This document shows, one piece after another, positions 9,556 to 21,735 of a stretch of DNA of 64,000 nucleotides (position 1 is its first letter; every line of letters starts with the position of its first letter). This DNA is from Orobanche coerulescens (Eukaryota > Streptophyta > Magnoliopsida > Lamiales > Orobanchaceae): contig CM065803.1 of assembly GCA_033398695.1 (NCBI GenBank), positions 48,413,501 to 48,477,500 of the forward strand. The letters are read 5' to 3'. The notes beneath the pieces are model-generated. The model searched no databases, was not told the origin of the DNA, and was given only the letters and a program-made list of their open reading frames with translations. A program made the translations under genes and the position numbers.

Positions 9556-10681
9556 CATCCAGCCGCGTATCTATGAGATATGGAGAGCCGATGATCCAGC
9601 AGCCACTGTGGCGACAGGTACCGTTCATATCCATTCTCATCATGTCAGTGTGCTTTTCGATTCTGGTAGTACACATTCGTTCATATCGCTGGAGTGTGTG
9701 CGCCGTTTGAGTCTCGACTGTTTGTCGCCTTGCGAGTCTTTCATCGTTAAACTTCCTAGCGGTGATAGGATCGTTGGCGATCGAGAGGTCCGAGACTTCT
9801 CTGTGTTTATTTGTGAGAGAGCTTGGCTCTCTAATCTTATTGTCGTTAATATTGAGGGTGAGGATTTGATTCTCGGGGATGATTGGCTCGAGCGGCATGG
9901 CGCAATCATGAACTACCGCACGAGAATCATCACTATGTTAGCCGAGGACGGCACCGAGCACTCTTTCGCGGGGCGAAAGAGAGGAAACCAGAAGTTCGTT
10001 ATTAACGCCTTGAAGGCGATGAGGCTCCTGCGAAAGGGGTGTACTGGTTATTGGTGCTATGCCTTGAAGACGGAGAATGGTGGAGTCGAGTTTTCGTCGA
10101 TTCCAGTCGTTGGTGAGTTTCCTGATGTATTTTCTGACGAGTTACCGGGATTGCTACCGGATCGTGAGGTCGAGTTTTCTATAGAGTTAGAGCCAGGCGC
10201 GGCTCCGATTTCGAAGGCGCCGTATCGCATGGCACCTTCAGAGATGGCCGAGTTGAAGAAGCAGTTGAGTGAGCTTCTTGAGTCGGGGTATGTTCGACCG
10301 AGCACCTCGCCTTGGGGCGCACTGGTCCTGTTTGTGCGGAAGAAGGATGGTTCACTGCGTTTGTGTATCGACTATCGCGAACTAAACAAGGTGACCATCA
10401 AGAACAAGTATCCTTTGCCAAGGATTGATGACTTGTTCGATCAGTTGCAGGGAGCTGCAGTATTCACGAAGATTGATTTGAGATCGGGGTACTATCAGCT
10501 CCGGGTGAGGGAGTCCGATGTGCCGAAAATAGCTTTTCGGACGAGATACGGACATTATGAGTTTGTAGTTATGCCTTTCGGGTTAACTAATGCGTCGGCG
10601 GTGTTCATGCAGTTGATGAACAAAGTCTTTATCTAGTATTTGGATAAGTGTGTCATCGTCTTCATTGATGATATTCTTATT

Positions 10682-10686
10682 TATTC
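10682..10686. repeat. Target-site duplication TATTC, left copy (element C)
   Basis: TATTC precedes the C terminal repeat and recurs at 19096-19100. It encodes part of the residues just after the RT catalytic FIDD motif of element B. Confidence 0.95.
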
Positions 10687-11429
10687 TGTAACACCCCCAA
10701 AACCATATGGGAATATTACACGCCGTAGACCCTTTCCACTAGGATCTACCAGGCTAAACAACCATAAATAACCAAATGCTTGCCCGGCCAGGGTCAAACA
10801 ATATAATAATACAGACCGTTAAGGTCACTTACACATAAACACACAGACCGATTAGGTCACACAACTCTATCAACAGAACTGACTAACAACATTACCCACA
10901 CAGGGGTCGAAACACAATACAACGGAAGACTGAATCACTCTAACAATACAACCAAACTCTACTAACTCTCGACTCTTGATTAGTATCGCAGCTCGTCATC
11001 CCCTTGTGCCAATCCTGTGACTGCTCCCCTGAACCTGCATGTACCTGGACGCAAAACAGACATCCACCCCCCGATTACTCGGGGGTTAGTAAAACTCCAC
11101 TGTTTTACTAGTGCAAGTATAGTATGATACGAAATGCAACAAGTAAATAGCAACTACAAATTTAATATGGAAATCTATTATTAAAATGTTCCCGAGAAGC
11201 TTTAGAATTTCAAACTCAAGCAAGAGCTATTTGAAAAGGAACACATCATCTCGAGGATTTTTAAAGCAGAAATTCTTTTGGACCTCGAGTCCCAATTTAC
11301 AAAACCTTTTCGAAAAACATTAGGGCCTTGGCCCGATTCTCGATTCAAAACACACTAGATAAGATATCATTATGAGTCCGAGACTCATATTTAAAATGTT
11401 ACCCAAACAATCACTATAACACGATCATT

Positions 11430-11740
11430 GTCCGTACACATCATCTACCGAACTCCAGAGGCCTCGACGGACCTTACCCAGACCACACACACTGTTCGTA
11501 CACATCATGTACCGAACTCCGGAGGCCTCGACGGACCCTACCCGGCCACAACATCGTTCGTACACATCATGTACCGAACTCCAGAGGTCTCGTCAGACCC
11601 TACCTAGATCACACACCTTGTCCGTACACGTCATGTACCGGACTCCAGAGGCCTCGTTAGACCCTACCTGGATCACACACTTTGTTCGTACACATCATGT
11701 ACCGAATTCCAGAGGCCTCGTCAGACCCTACCTGGAACAC
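11430..11740 (-). repeat. Five tandem repeats of about 62 bp in the C LTR
   Basis: Units on the plus strand contain GTACACATCATGTACCGAAC, CTCCAGAGGCCTCG and GACGGACC or CAGACC. They recur in the right LTR at 17228-17535. On the element strand the core is GGTCCGTCGAGGCC, resembling the GGTCCGACGGGGCC core of other families. ORFs reading through them are repeat artefacts. Confidence 0.9.
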
Positions 11741-12639
11741 ACACACATCGACATGACACAATTCATAATCATCAAATGTCAAGCCATTCCACATTACACC
11801 GAGGTGCATAATAAAGTATGTAAACCAAGACAACACACACACATCATAATCATCACAACGACTCACAATGACCAACCACGCCCGGCACAAACTTAGATGA
11901 TTTGCACATCCAACACAATTCCAAGATGTTAACTAAGTGAAGGTATCATCGTTACCGTCAATCGTTCATAAAAATTCAATTCATACGAAGCATATACACG
12001 AAAGCAAAACAATGTATCACAACCATAATACGACGTTCCTATTCACAAGACACAATTCGTATAGTAAAATACTTGCCTTAATAACCGCTACCGAATACTC
12101 CGAAGAACACGGTTCGACCGGGAAGCTCAGACCCCAAAGAAGGCGACGAACGGGAAGGTTCCGACTCGAGTTCTTCACAAGAATTCGTTCCTAAGTCACA
12201 ACGATATCAATTAAATCACAATTCTATGAAAACGTATAGAACTTCCCAAGTTCTACCCATTGAAGCATTTTATCGGACACTTTAAGGGCATAGTCCAATT
12301 TAATCGTTTAACAGAGAAATACTCGAATTTGTTCCACAAAACTTCAAGGGTTATGAATGATTTCGAGTATACAACCAAGTTCTAACAATAATCTGAACTA
12401 AAATGGATCAAATCGTCCAAAACATCGAGAAACCTCAAATTTCCCAAAAACAAGGGTTTATGTGTTCTTACCTTCGATCCGGGCGGAAGATGATGTTAAT
12501 CCATGAATCAAACTTCCAAAACATGTTGTTCTATGTTTGCCTTACTCAAATCCAACCACTTATGCTGAAGAAATCGCGGAGGAACGTAGGAAAAATGAGA
12601 AATGGCCGGATGACTCGGTCCAGGCCTATAAATAGCCGA

Positions 12640-12840
12640 CCCTGGCCGACCGCTTACGTACGTAATCGGCCAAGGCCTACGTACGTAATCGGCCAAGGCC
12701 GAACTCTCTGTACTAAATCTGTCGACATGTTACGTACGTAATCGGGCGTCGTTACGCATACATAACAGCCTTACGGCCACATCGCTGGCCATTACGGCCG
12801 TTACTCGGCCAGGTCTGGCCAGCCAGGCCTCGGTCGATCC
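12640..12840 (-). promoter_or_regulatory. Palindrome array upstream of the C-family TATA box
   Basis: Repeated TTACGTACGTAA-type palindromes, each followed by CGGCCAAGG, lie on the upstream side (element strand) of CTATTTATAG. GGCCATTACGGCCG and GGCCAGG words follow. In the right LTR the equivalent region (about 18420-18620) is eroded by many small deletions. Confidence 0.55.
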
Positions 12841-13327
12841 GACGGCCCGAAAAATCCCGAAACTCAGACCTGAACATAAATCGAAAACACGATTAAGAAG
12901 TACTCACAAAGACGAATCCGAACACTAAGAGAACACACGATTCCGACCACCCGAGGGCTCGAAATTCGACAACGGAAGTAATTACCCCAAACTTTGGGAA
13001 ATTACGAAAATGGCCCAAAACGTCCGAAATACACGATACACGATCGAAACACCAAACCAGAGCTTACAACATGAACAATAACGTTAAATGAACTTACGAG
13101 AAACTCGAAACAACAGTTTCGGACGAGATTCGTGAGAATCGAGCTCAAGTGCGGAAAATTCGTTTAAGAACACGGAACTCAACAAAACGATACCGAAACG
13201 AACTCGGATGACAAAAAGTGCAGAATAAAATATTCCCAGAATGACGAAACGGTCATAAGCGAGTCATCGAAACGGACCTCCGCCGGAAAAATGAAAATTA
13301 CCAGAAATCGAAATTGCGGATATTACA

Positions 13328-13800
13328 TTCTACCCTCCTTAAAAGAAGTTTCGTCCCGAAACTTAAAACAAGTAGGGAGAAGCAATATCCCCACCAGGAA
13401 AACTCGACGAGATACATAAAAACCGAAAACTCGCGCCCAACGGCGAAACGTTACAAGCAACGTAAAAGAATATACGGTGTGAAAACACGCCCCACGACGA
13501 CTAACACAACACCACCGACTATGATTCAAAACAACAACGAGTAATTAACAACACATCACATGCACACATTTAATCAACGAAACGCACGCGACAACAAGTC
13601 GCACCCGACCACAATGACTATGCGATAGAAACGAATAGAATATCACGATAGAAATCACTCCGATTTTCATCAACAAAAAAAAAATGTCTGACGTCAAAAC
13701 ACAACCAATTCAAGATAACAGAAAACGAGAATACCGGATATTACATTCTATCATACTAAAAAGAAGTTTCGTCCTGAAACTTAAACTAAGGTTATCACAG
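13328..13800 (-). other. Element C polypurine tract and a duplicated upstream LTR edge
   Basis: Directly inside the left LTR the minus strand reads AAGTTTCGGGACGAAACTTC, then a purine tract ending GGAGGGTAGAA. About 420 bp further in (13735-13790) a second version occurs: AGTTTCAGGACGAAACTTC, a tract ending ATGATAGAA, then TGTAATATCCGG. The 410 bp between look like the first part of a diverged LTR. Either an older LTR remnant or a template jump in reverse transcription could give this. Confidence 0.6.
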
Positions 13801-14002
13801 TGATACGAAACAAAATATAGCGACACATAATAAAACACCATGCTCATGACCCCGCGGTCCACTGTCACGCCTCCGTAGGTTCAATAACTAAACGGGGACT
13901 TACACAAAACAAAATATCATTCAACAAGTTCCAAACGTAAGAGCGTCACAAAATACATCTCTACACGCGAAACAATCCGTGCAGCGAGTACCAAAAACAC
14001 CA

Positions 14003-15042
14003 TCACTGGACATCACTGGGCCCTCCGGAAGTAGGAATGGAATTCCGGTCCCTTATCATCTCGGCACCAATCTGGCAGTACTGAACTCGATGCCCCTCGT
14101 GTCCACAATTATAACAAGTCACTGGCGGTTTCTTACAATGCGCACGTTCATGGCCTAGAACGTTACAGTTGAAACACCTAGGAGCATTACCAGAACTCAA
14201 AGACACCGGCTTGGGTCTTTTGGGTTCTCTAACTGACCGAGAAGGTCCCATACTCGGCTGATACGAGGGTTGAGGTGTGGGAATCCCAATTCCCTTACTT
14301 CCCGATGCGTCAATGGAGATCTTCTGCTTTTTCGCTACCGATACAGACTGGGTAGACATTATAGCCATCTCAAAAGCCAAGGCTCGATCCTGATAGTCCT
14401 TCAAGGTTGTAAACATAAAAGGAGCCATACACTGCCGAATCTGAGGTTTCATATGCATATCGAAATAACGAACCTTATCTGCCTCACTTTTCACCTGATC
14501 CCGTACATAACACAGCTGTCGATTATAATCGACTATCGCCTGGGATATCGACACGTCTCGGGGCGTAGCCTAGAAAACTCGACAATCCTACGCTCTTTAA
14601 CAGGCGGCGGACAATACTCGGCCTCCATGGCAGTTTTGAATTCAGTCTAAGTAGCGGTACGATCACTAGGCGCTACGGCCTCCCACCAGTCTGCAGCTTC
14701 CCTGTCGAGTAGGTATTGAGCAATAGGCACTCTTCTCTCATCGGGGCAAGCTACAGCATCAAATATTCTGTCCAACTGGAAGAGCCAGTTCTCCCAGCCT
14801 AACGAGTCCGAAGAACCTACAAAACGGGGCGGGTACATTCTCATCACATCTCGTAACTACTTACTAGCTCCGTTATCTTCATCCGGAATCCCGTCTTGGT
14901 GCACGGTCTGATTGATATGCGCCAACTGGTCAGTCACTTGACGAAGGATGGTGGCGGCGCCAATGTCAACATTACCTCTGGATGATTGCTGCTGATCACG
15001 ACCACAACTACGACCACGTCCTCGACCTCGACCTCTCGGCAT
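14003..15042 (-). pseudogene. Element C gag with two intact zinc knuckles
   Basis: The ATG (15040-15042 on minus) follows a CAG acceptor by one base. MPRGRGRGRGRS begins an Arg/Gly-rich N-terminus, then RMYPPRFVGSSDS, WENWLFQLDRIFD and AADWWEAVAPSD. The C-terminal part (14554-14003) has SISQAIVDYNRQLCYVRDQ and two intact knuckles, CFNCNVLGHERAHC and CYNCGHEGHRVQYC. Stops at 14857-14859 and 14647-14649 each sit where relatives have Trp (TGG to TAG). One frameshift lies near 14570. Its own stop follows the knuckles, with no protease after it. Confidence 0.85.
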
Positions 15043-15043
15043 A

Positions 15044-16289
15044 CTGGATGGACGACCAGTCAGAATAACACATCCAAACAAACATCACAACGTCAAGATA
15101 AGACAATAAATAGCAGCACGTTAAAACATCAACTCCAAGTCATCACACAAGTGCACGAACTAACACTGTAATTTTAGAATTTCATTCCAAAAATAATTCA
15201 CCCAGTCACATCAACAGAGATGTTTAGATTTTACCAAATCAAACACGGTCAAAACCATACACATATCGCAGGGATCAAACACTAACAACAAAAATAAAAT
15301 GTTTCCGGGGTATTATTCAAATGATAAAATTTTAAAATTCTCAAGTTTGAAATAAAAGAATTTGGTGAAATGAAATTTTTGGAAACACTTATAATACCTC
15401 GGTCGTTTAATCAAAACCATGTATCTCATTATCAAAACTGTTTTGATTGAAGCTATTTGCAAAACAACACGTTGAGGCTTCAATCTTTTCGCTAGACGAT
15501 ATCGTCCAAATGACCTTATCAATATATCATTATCTTTACTAGCGTTATACAGGGTAACAACATGTTACCACGCCATCCATCACTAATATATCAACAGAGA
15601 TTAAATAATCAAGGGGCACGGGCACAACTGTAATAACAAATTACTACCAGGTCAGTCAAAAGTTTACGGCCGTAACAACATGCAGTTTACGGCCGTAACA
15701 ACTCTGAGCTTACGGCCGTAATGGAAAACATCTTACGGCCGTAAAATCTAGCTGCAGGATCGAGAATTGTCACAAGAGCCTCAAAGACACAAACACATAA
15801 CATTTAAATTCCGAAAATTATGGTCGTTTTGCAAAACAAGATTTTTCCAAAAATTTTGATTTCCACAAAAATGCTCAAATCAGTAGTCTTTTAGGAAAAA
15901 CGTTTTCAAAGCTACCCTTAACGGGCATAATTACAACAATCCAAAATAGTCGACATTAAAACCACCTGCTCAAATGGCAAACAGGGTCGCCAATTCAATC
16001 ACATACATCTCATGGTATCACGTTTAAATATGCAACAAAATCATTCATCGGAGTCTCTCGCGAACTCTATCGTGAAACCCATCAAGGTTCACAACTTTCA
16101 CACCATACCAACCCACAAGGTGGTTCAAGGGCCAAACATCAATACATCCAGTTCTATACACGTACAGCGTATCCAAGTATCGAATACAACTTCATTACAC
16201 AACACCGTGTAAATAAAATTATGCACCACAAATATCACACATAAATGAAATCATGAACACAGATATTATGCATAAAAGAGGAGACTTAC
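15044..16289 (-). other. Likely leader intron of element C (1.25 kb)
   Basis: On the minus strand the donor CTGTGGAC|GTAAGTCTCC (16289) and the acceptor CGTCCATCCAG|T (15044) match the leader introns of A and G in sequence and in position just before gag. It is about ten times longer than theirs. The interior is AT-rich with no ORF of note except a short nonrecognisable one at 15313-15522. Confidence 0.5.
15661..15750. repeat. Four copies of the palindrome TTACGGCCGTAA
   Basis: Four near-perfect copies spaced about 20-25 bp apart lie in the leader region of C. The same kind of word occurs in the D LTR (35710-35850) and once in the G leader (GCGGCCGTAAACC). Confidence 0.85.
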
Positions 16290-16469
16290 GTCCACAGGCC
16301 GCACAGAGACGACGATCGCCCACGATACTAATCTCACCCGACAACATATCCAACGCGTTGTGACTACGCACAACTCAACTTGTCACCTGACGACTCGAAC
16401 GACAAGACAACACATTACTCGACAAATAACGACTCGACTCGACCCGACAACCTAGGTTTCCGCAACCTA

Positions 16470-16481
16470 GCTCCGATACCA
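16470..16481 (-). other. Primer-binding site of element C
   Basis: On the minus strand, TGGTATCGGAGC follows the right LTR after four bases. It is of the initiator Met-tRNA type with one mismatch. Confidence 0.85.
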
Positions 16482-16485
16482 TAAA

Positions 16486-19095
16486 TGTAACACCCCCAAA
16501 ACCATATGGGAATATTACACGCCGTAGACCCTTTCCACCAGGATCTACCAGGCTAAACAAACATAAATAACCAAATGCTTGCCCGGCCAGGGTCAAACAA
16601 TATAATAATACAGACCGTTAAGGTCACTTACACATAAACACACAGACCGATGAGGTCACACAACTCTATCAACAGAACTGACTAACAACATTACCCACAC
16701 AGGGGTCGAAACACAATACAGCGGAAGACTGAATCACTCTAACAATACAACCAAACTCTACCAACTCTCAACTCTTGATTAGTATCGCAGCTCGTCATCC
16801 CCTTGTGCCAATCCTGTGACTGCTCCCCTGAACCTGCATGTACCTGTACGCAAAACAGACATCCACCCCCGATTACTCGGGGGTTAGTAAAACTCCACTG
16901 TTTTACTAGTGCAAGTATAGTATGATACGAAATGCAACAAATAAATAGCAACTACAAATTTAATACGGAAATCTATAATTAAAATGTTCCCGAGAAGCTT
17001 TAGAATTTCGAACTCAAGCAAGAGCTATTTGAAAAGGAACACATCATCTCAGGGATTTTTAAAGCAGAAATTCTTTTGGACCTCGAGTCCCAATTTACAA
17101 AACCTTTTCGAAAAACATTAGGTCCTTGGCCCGATTCTCGATTCAAAACACACTAGATAAGATATCATTATGAGTCCGAGACTCATATTTAAAATGTTAC
17201 CCAAACAAGCACTATAACACGATCATTGTCCGTACACATCATGTACCGAACTCCGGAGGCCTCGACGGACCTTACCCGGACCGCACACACTGTTCGTACA
17301 CATCATGTACCGAACTCCGGAGGCCTCGACGGACCCTACCCGGCCACAACATCGTTCGTACACATCATGTACCGAACTCCAGAGGTCTCGTCAGACCCTA
17401 CCTGGATCACACACCTTGTCCGTAAACATCATGTACCGGACTCCAGAGGCCTCGTCAGACCCTACCTGGATCACACACTTTGTTCGTACACATCATGTAC
17501 CGAACTCCAGAGGCCTCGTCAGACCCTACCTGGAACACACACACATCGACACGACACAATTCATAATCATCAAATGTCAAGCCATTCCACATTACACCGA
17601 GGTGCATAATCAAGTATGTAAACCAAGACAACATACACACATCATAATCATCACAACGACTCACAATGACCAACCACGCCCGGCACAAACTTAGATGATT
17701 TGCACATCCAACACAATTCCAAGATGTTAACTAAGTGAAGGTATCATCGTTACCGTCAATCATTCATAAAAATTCAATTCATACGAAGCATATACACGAA
17801 AGCAAAACAATGTATCACAACCATAATACGATGTCACTATTCACAAGACACAATTCGTATAGTAAAATACTTGCCTTAATAATCGCTACCGAATACTCCG
17901 AAGAACACGGTTCGACCGGGAAGCTCGGACCCCAAAGAAGGCGACGAACGGGAAGGTTTCGACTCGAGTTCTTCACAAGAATTCGTTCCTAAGTCACAAC
18001 GATATCAATTAAATCACAATTCTATGAAAACGTATAGAACTTCCCAAGTTCTACCCATTGAAGCATTTTATCGGACACTTTGAGGGCATAGTCCAATTTA
18101 ATCGTTTAACAGAGAAATACTCGAATTTGTTCCACAAAACTTCAAGGGTTATGAATGATTTCGAGTATACAACCAAGTTCTAACAATAATCTGAACTAAA
18201 ATGGATCAAATCGTCCAAAACATCGAGAAACCTCAAATTTCCCAAAAACAAGGGTTTAGGTGTTTTTACCTTCGATCCGGGCGGAAGATGATGTTAATCC
18301 ATGAATCAAACTTCCAAAACATGTTGTTCTATGTTTGCCTTACTCAAATCCATCCACTTATGCTGAAGAAATCGCGGAGGAATGAAGGAAAAATGAGAAA
18401 TGGCCGGATGACTCGGCCTGTGCCTATAAATAGCGACTGCCGACCGCCACGCACGTAATCGCCAAGGCCTACGCACGAATCGCCAAGGCCGAACTCTCGT
18501 ACTAAATCGCCGACATGTTACGACGTGAATCGCAGTCGTTACGTATGTAATGTGCCCATACCTGCATCGCGGCCATTACGGCCGCATTTCGCCAAACCGC
18601 CACCAGCCTCGCCGATCCGACGTCGAAAAATCCCAAACTCGACCAACGTAAACCGAAACACGACACAAGTACTCGCAAAGACGAATCCGAACACTAAGAG
18701 AACACACGATTCCGACCACCCAAGGGCTCGAAATTCGACAACGGAAGTAATTACCCAAACTTTGGGAAATTATGAAAATGGCCCAAAACGTCCGAAATAC
18801 ACGATACACGATCGAAATACCAAACCAGAGCTTACAACATGAACAATAACGTTAAATGAACTTACGAGAAACTCGAAACAATAGTTTCGGACGAGATTCG
18901 CGAGAATCGAGCTCAAGTGCGGAAAAGTCGTTTAAGAACACGGAACTCAACAAAACGATACCGAAACGAACTCGGATGACAAAAAGTACAGAATAAAATA
19001 TTCCCAGAATGACGAAACGGTCAAAAGCGAGTCATCGAAACGGACCTCCGCCGGAAAAATGAAAATTACCGGAAATCGAAATTGCGGATATTACA
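16486..19095 (-). repeat. Element C 5' LTR (right copy)
   Basis: Pairs with 10687-13327. It has a likely GC-AG intron on minus (17874 to 16844), five tandem repeats, and a hairpin at 16524-16548 (GTAGATCC with GGGTCTAC on the element strand). Most of it matches the left copy closely, but about 18410-18640 is full of small deletions. Confidence 0.95.
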
Positions 19096-19100
19096 TATTC
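19096..19100. repeat. Target-site duplication TATTC, right copy (element C)
   Basis: Identical to 10682-10686; element B RT continues directly. Confidence 0.95.
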
Positions 19101-21408
19101 GAGGAACGAGGAAGAGCATGCCCATCATTTGCGGGTAGTGTTAGACATTTTGAGAGCCGAGCAACTCTATGCGAAGTTCTCGAAATGTGAGTTCTGGCTG
19201 AAGGAAGTGATGTTTTTAGGTCCGTGATTTCAGCCGAGGGGGTTCGTGTGGATCCGCAGAAGGTTGAGGCAGTGTTGGATTGGGCACCGCCCAAGAATGT
19301 GAAGGAGATCTGTAGTTTCTTGGGTTTGTACGGCTACTACCGTAGGTTCGTCGAGGGTTTCGAAATCGCCTGGCCGCTACACGCTTACTCCGTAATCGAG
19401 AAGTTCGTCTGGAATGACGAGAGACAGTCGAGTTTTGAGGAGCTGAAGAGGCGTTTGACTTCAGCCCCGATTTTAGCGTTGCCGTGTGGTAACGGGGGTT
19501 TTGCTGTTTACAGTGATGCTTCGGGTCAGGGTCTTGGGTGCATATTGATGCAGCACGGCAAGACCATTGCATATGCATCGAGACAGTTTAGGCCATATGA
19601 GCTTAACTACCCTACTCATGATTTGGAGTTAGCGGCAGTTGTTTTTGCGCTCAAGATTTGGCGTCACTATCTTTTCGGCTCTGCATGTCAGATTTTTACC
19701 GATCATAAAAGTCTGAAGTACATATTTACTCAGCTGGAGTTGAATATGAGGCAGAGGAGGTGGTTAGAGTTGATTAAGGATTATGACCTCGAAATCCTTT
19801 ATCATCCGGGCAAGGCGAACGTCGTGGCCGACGCCTTGAGTCGGAAACCAGTTGCGTTGCGAACGCTTGATATCCTTACGTCTCAGTCTGAGCTTCGGCG
19901 AGTTTTGATCGAGTTAGATGTTGAGGTTTTGTTGCCTGGAGCTGTCGGGCAACTTTGTGCTTTAGAGATTTCGTTGTCTTTGATCGATGAAATTAAGTTG
20001 AAGCAGTTGGAGGATCCGATGATTTCTAAAATCCGAGAGAACGTTCTTAAGGGAAAGTCTCCTGGGTTTGTGATTCACGAGGATGGTGTTTTGAGATTCC
20101 AGAGTTGGCTTTGTGTACCGAACGACTCAGAGTTGAGACAAAGTATTTTGCGTGAGGCCCATGCTACACCTTACTCCGTTCATCCTGGTTCGAGTAAGAT
20201 GTACAAGGACCTAAGAAGGAATTTCTGGTGGAATGATATGAAGGAGGAGGTCGCACAGTTTGTAGCGAGATGTTTGACTTGTCAGCAGGTCAAAATCGAG
20301 CATCAGCGACCGGCCGGATTGTTGCAGTCACCTCCTGTTCCGGAATGGAAATGGGAAGACATATCGATGGATTTAATTACGAGTTTGCCGAGATCGAGGT
20401 CGGGCATGAATATGGTCTGGGTGATTGTTGATCGTCTGACCAAGTCGGCACAATTTCTAGACATCAAGGACACTTGGGGCCCGGAGAAGTTGGCTCGTGT
20501 GTTTATCGCGCAGATTGTGAGGCTTCACGGTACTCCGAAGTCTATCGTTTCGGATCGTGATGGACGTTTCATATCGCATTTTTGGCAGGCAGTGCATAAG
20601 GCGTTGGGTACTCGTTTGCGTTTGAGTACCTCTTTTCATCCTCAGTCAGATGGACAGTCGGAACGCACTATCCAGACGTTCGAGGATATGTTGCGTGCCT
20701 GTGCTCTCGATCGAGCAAAGGATCGGAGGAGCATTTGCCATTGATCGAATTCACGTACAACAATAGTTGGCACGCATCGATTCGGATGGCACCGTATGAG
20801 GCACTTTATGGGCGGCGTTGTCGATCGCTGGTTTGTTTGAATGAGGCGTCCGATTTGGTCGGGACCGAGCAGGATATCGTTTTAGAGACGAGGCGGAAGA
20901 TAGAATTAATTCGGGAACGGTTGTTGACTGCCCAGAGTCGACAGAAGTCATATGCCGATGCCCGTCGTCGACCTTTGGAATTCGAGGTGGGAGACCACGT
21001 TTTGCTAAAGGTGTCGCCGACGAGGGGAGTTTTCCGTTTCGGGAAAAAGGGGAAGTTGAGTCCGAGATTTATTGGACCCTTCGAGATTCTCGAGCGAGTC
21101 GGTGGGTTGCATACCGTTTGGCGTTACCCCCGGCCCAGAGTCATGTTCATAGCGTTTTTCATGTTTCCCAGCTGAGGAAATATGTCCCGGATCCTAGCCA
21201 CGTCATCGATTATGGTGAGATTGATGTCGTCGAGGATATAACTTTTGAGGAGCGTCCTTTGAAAATTTTGGAGCATCGCGAGAAACGACTGAGGCATAAG
21301 ACCATCCCTTTAGTCAAGGTGCAGTGGTCGAGACATGGTGTCGAGGAGGCGACATGGGAAACCGAGGATAACATGCGTGCTAGGTACCCCGAGTTGTTTA
21401 TTTCTTAA
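19101..21408 (+). pseudogene. Element B: rest of RT, RNase H, integrase and chromodomain
   Basis: RT thumb ([20 protein letters not shown]) and connection come first, with a frameshift at about 19220. RNase H follows with [11 protein letters not shown] (about 19505) and [11 protein letters not shown], then [15 protein letters not shown]. Integrase has the zinc finger (HATPYSVHP to CLTC), MDLIT, SDRDGRF and [15 protein letters not shown], with a frameshift at about 20720. A GPFEILERVG segment is followed by a frameshift at about 21110. The chromodomain (IPLVKVQWSRHGVEEATWE) ends at TAA 21406-21408. Part of the RT connection ([13 protein letters not shown]) is corrupt. Frameshifts are few, so B was not very old when A and C entered. 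Confidence 0.9.
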
Positions 21409-21735
21409 GTTTCGGGACGAAACTTATTTTTAGAGGGGTAGAATGTAAAATCCGCATTTTCTTTTCTCGGTATTTTCATTTTTCGGTGTATTTCTCGATT
21501 TTAGCGACCCTCGTGTAACCGTATTAATTTTGGGAATAATTGTTTCGAGACTCCTTGTCATCCAGTTCTGCGTTTATTGATTCTTCCGTCATCTATTGAT
21601 CGGATTCTCGTAATTGTTGTTCGGAACCGCCGTACGGGGTTTCCGTAGATCCATTGTATGTTATCATACGTATTGTGTTGTTCCGTTTGATGTTTCATTG
21701 GTGTTTCGGTGTTTCGGACCGTTGTTACCCTGTGC

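Larger units (their letters stand above)
9551..10686 (+). pseudogene. Element B protease and first part of RT
   Basis: This continues the B polyprotein after element A. The protease has an intact [11 protein letters not shown] active site (about 9655-9685) and ILGDDWL. The RT runs through [45 protein letters not shown] and [10 protein letters not shown] to FIDDILIYS, where element C cuts it. One stop, TAG at 10634-10636, replaces the Glu of the VFIEYLDK motif. Apart from that stop the segment is open. It is the best-preserved protease in the window. Confidence 0.9.
10687..13327 (-). repeat. Element C 3' LTR (left copy)
   Basis: On the plus strand it runs TGTAACACCCCC to GCGGATATTACA; on the element strand it begins TGTAATATCCGC and ends GGGGGTGTTACA. 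It pairs with 16486-19095. It holds five tandem repeats (about 11430-11740), a likely intron (11045-12076 on minus), a TATA-like CTATTTATAG (12626-12635) and a palindrome array (12640-12840). Confidence 0.95.
10687..19095 (-). mobile_element. Element C: reverse-oriented gag-only LTR retrotransposon (TR-GAG-like)
   Basis: LTRs of about 2.6 kb (10687-13327 and 16486-19095) enclose only 3158 bp, and TATTC target duplications flank the element. On the minus strand the primer site (16470-16481) lies beside the right LTR and the purine tract beside the left one. The interior encodes a gag of the chromovirus kind and nothing of protease, RT or integrase. It therefore fits the class of nonautonomous gag-only LTR elements described in plants (TR-GAG) and would need enzymes from an autonomous relative. 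Confidence 0.88.

Noticed and set aside
11507..11896. Open frame of 129 codons with repeated CTEL-like units (again at 17226-17694)
   Set aside because: It is a translation of the 62-bp tandem repeats in the C LTR and is on the strand opposite to the element.
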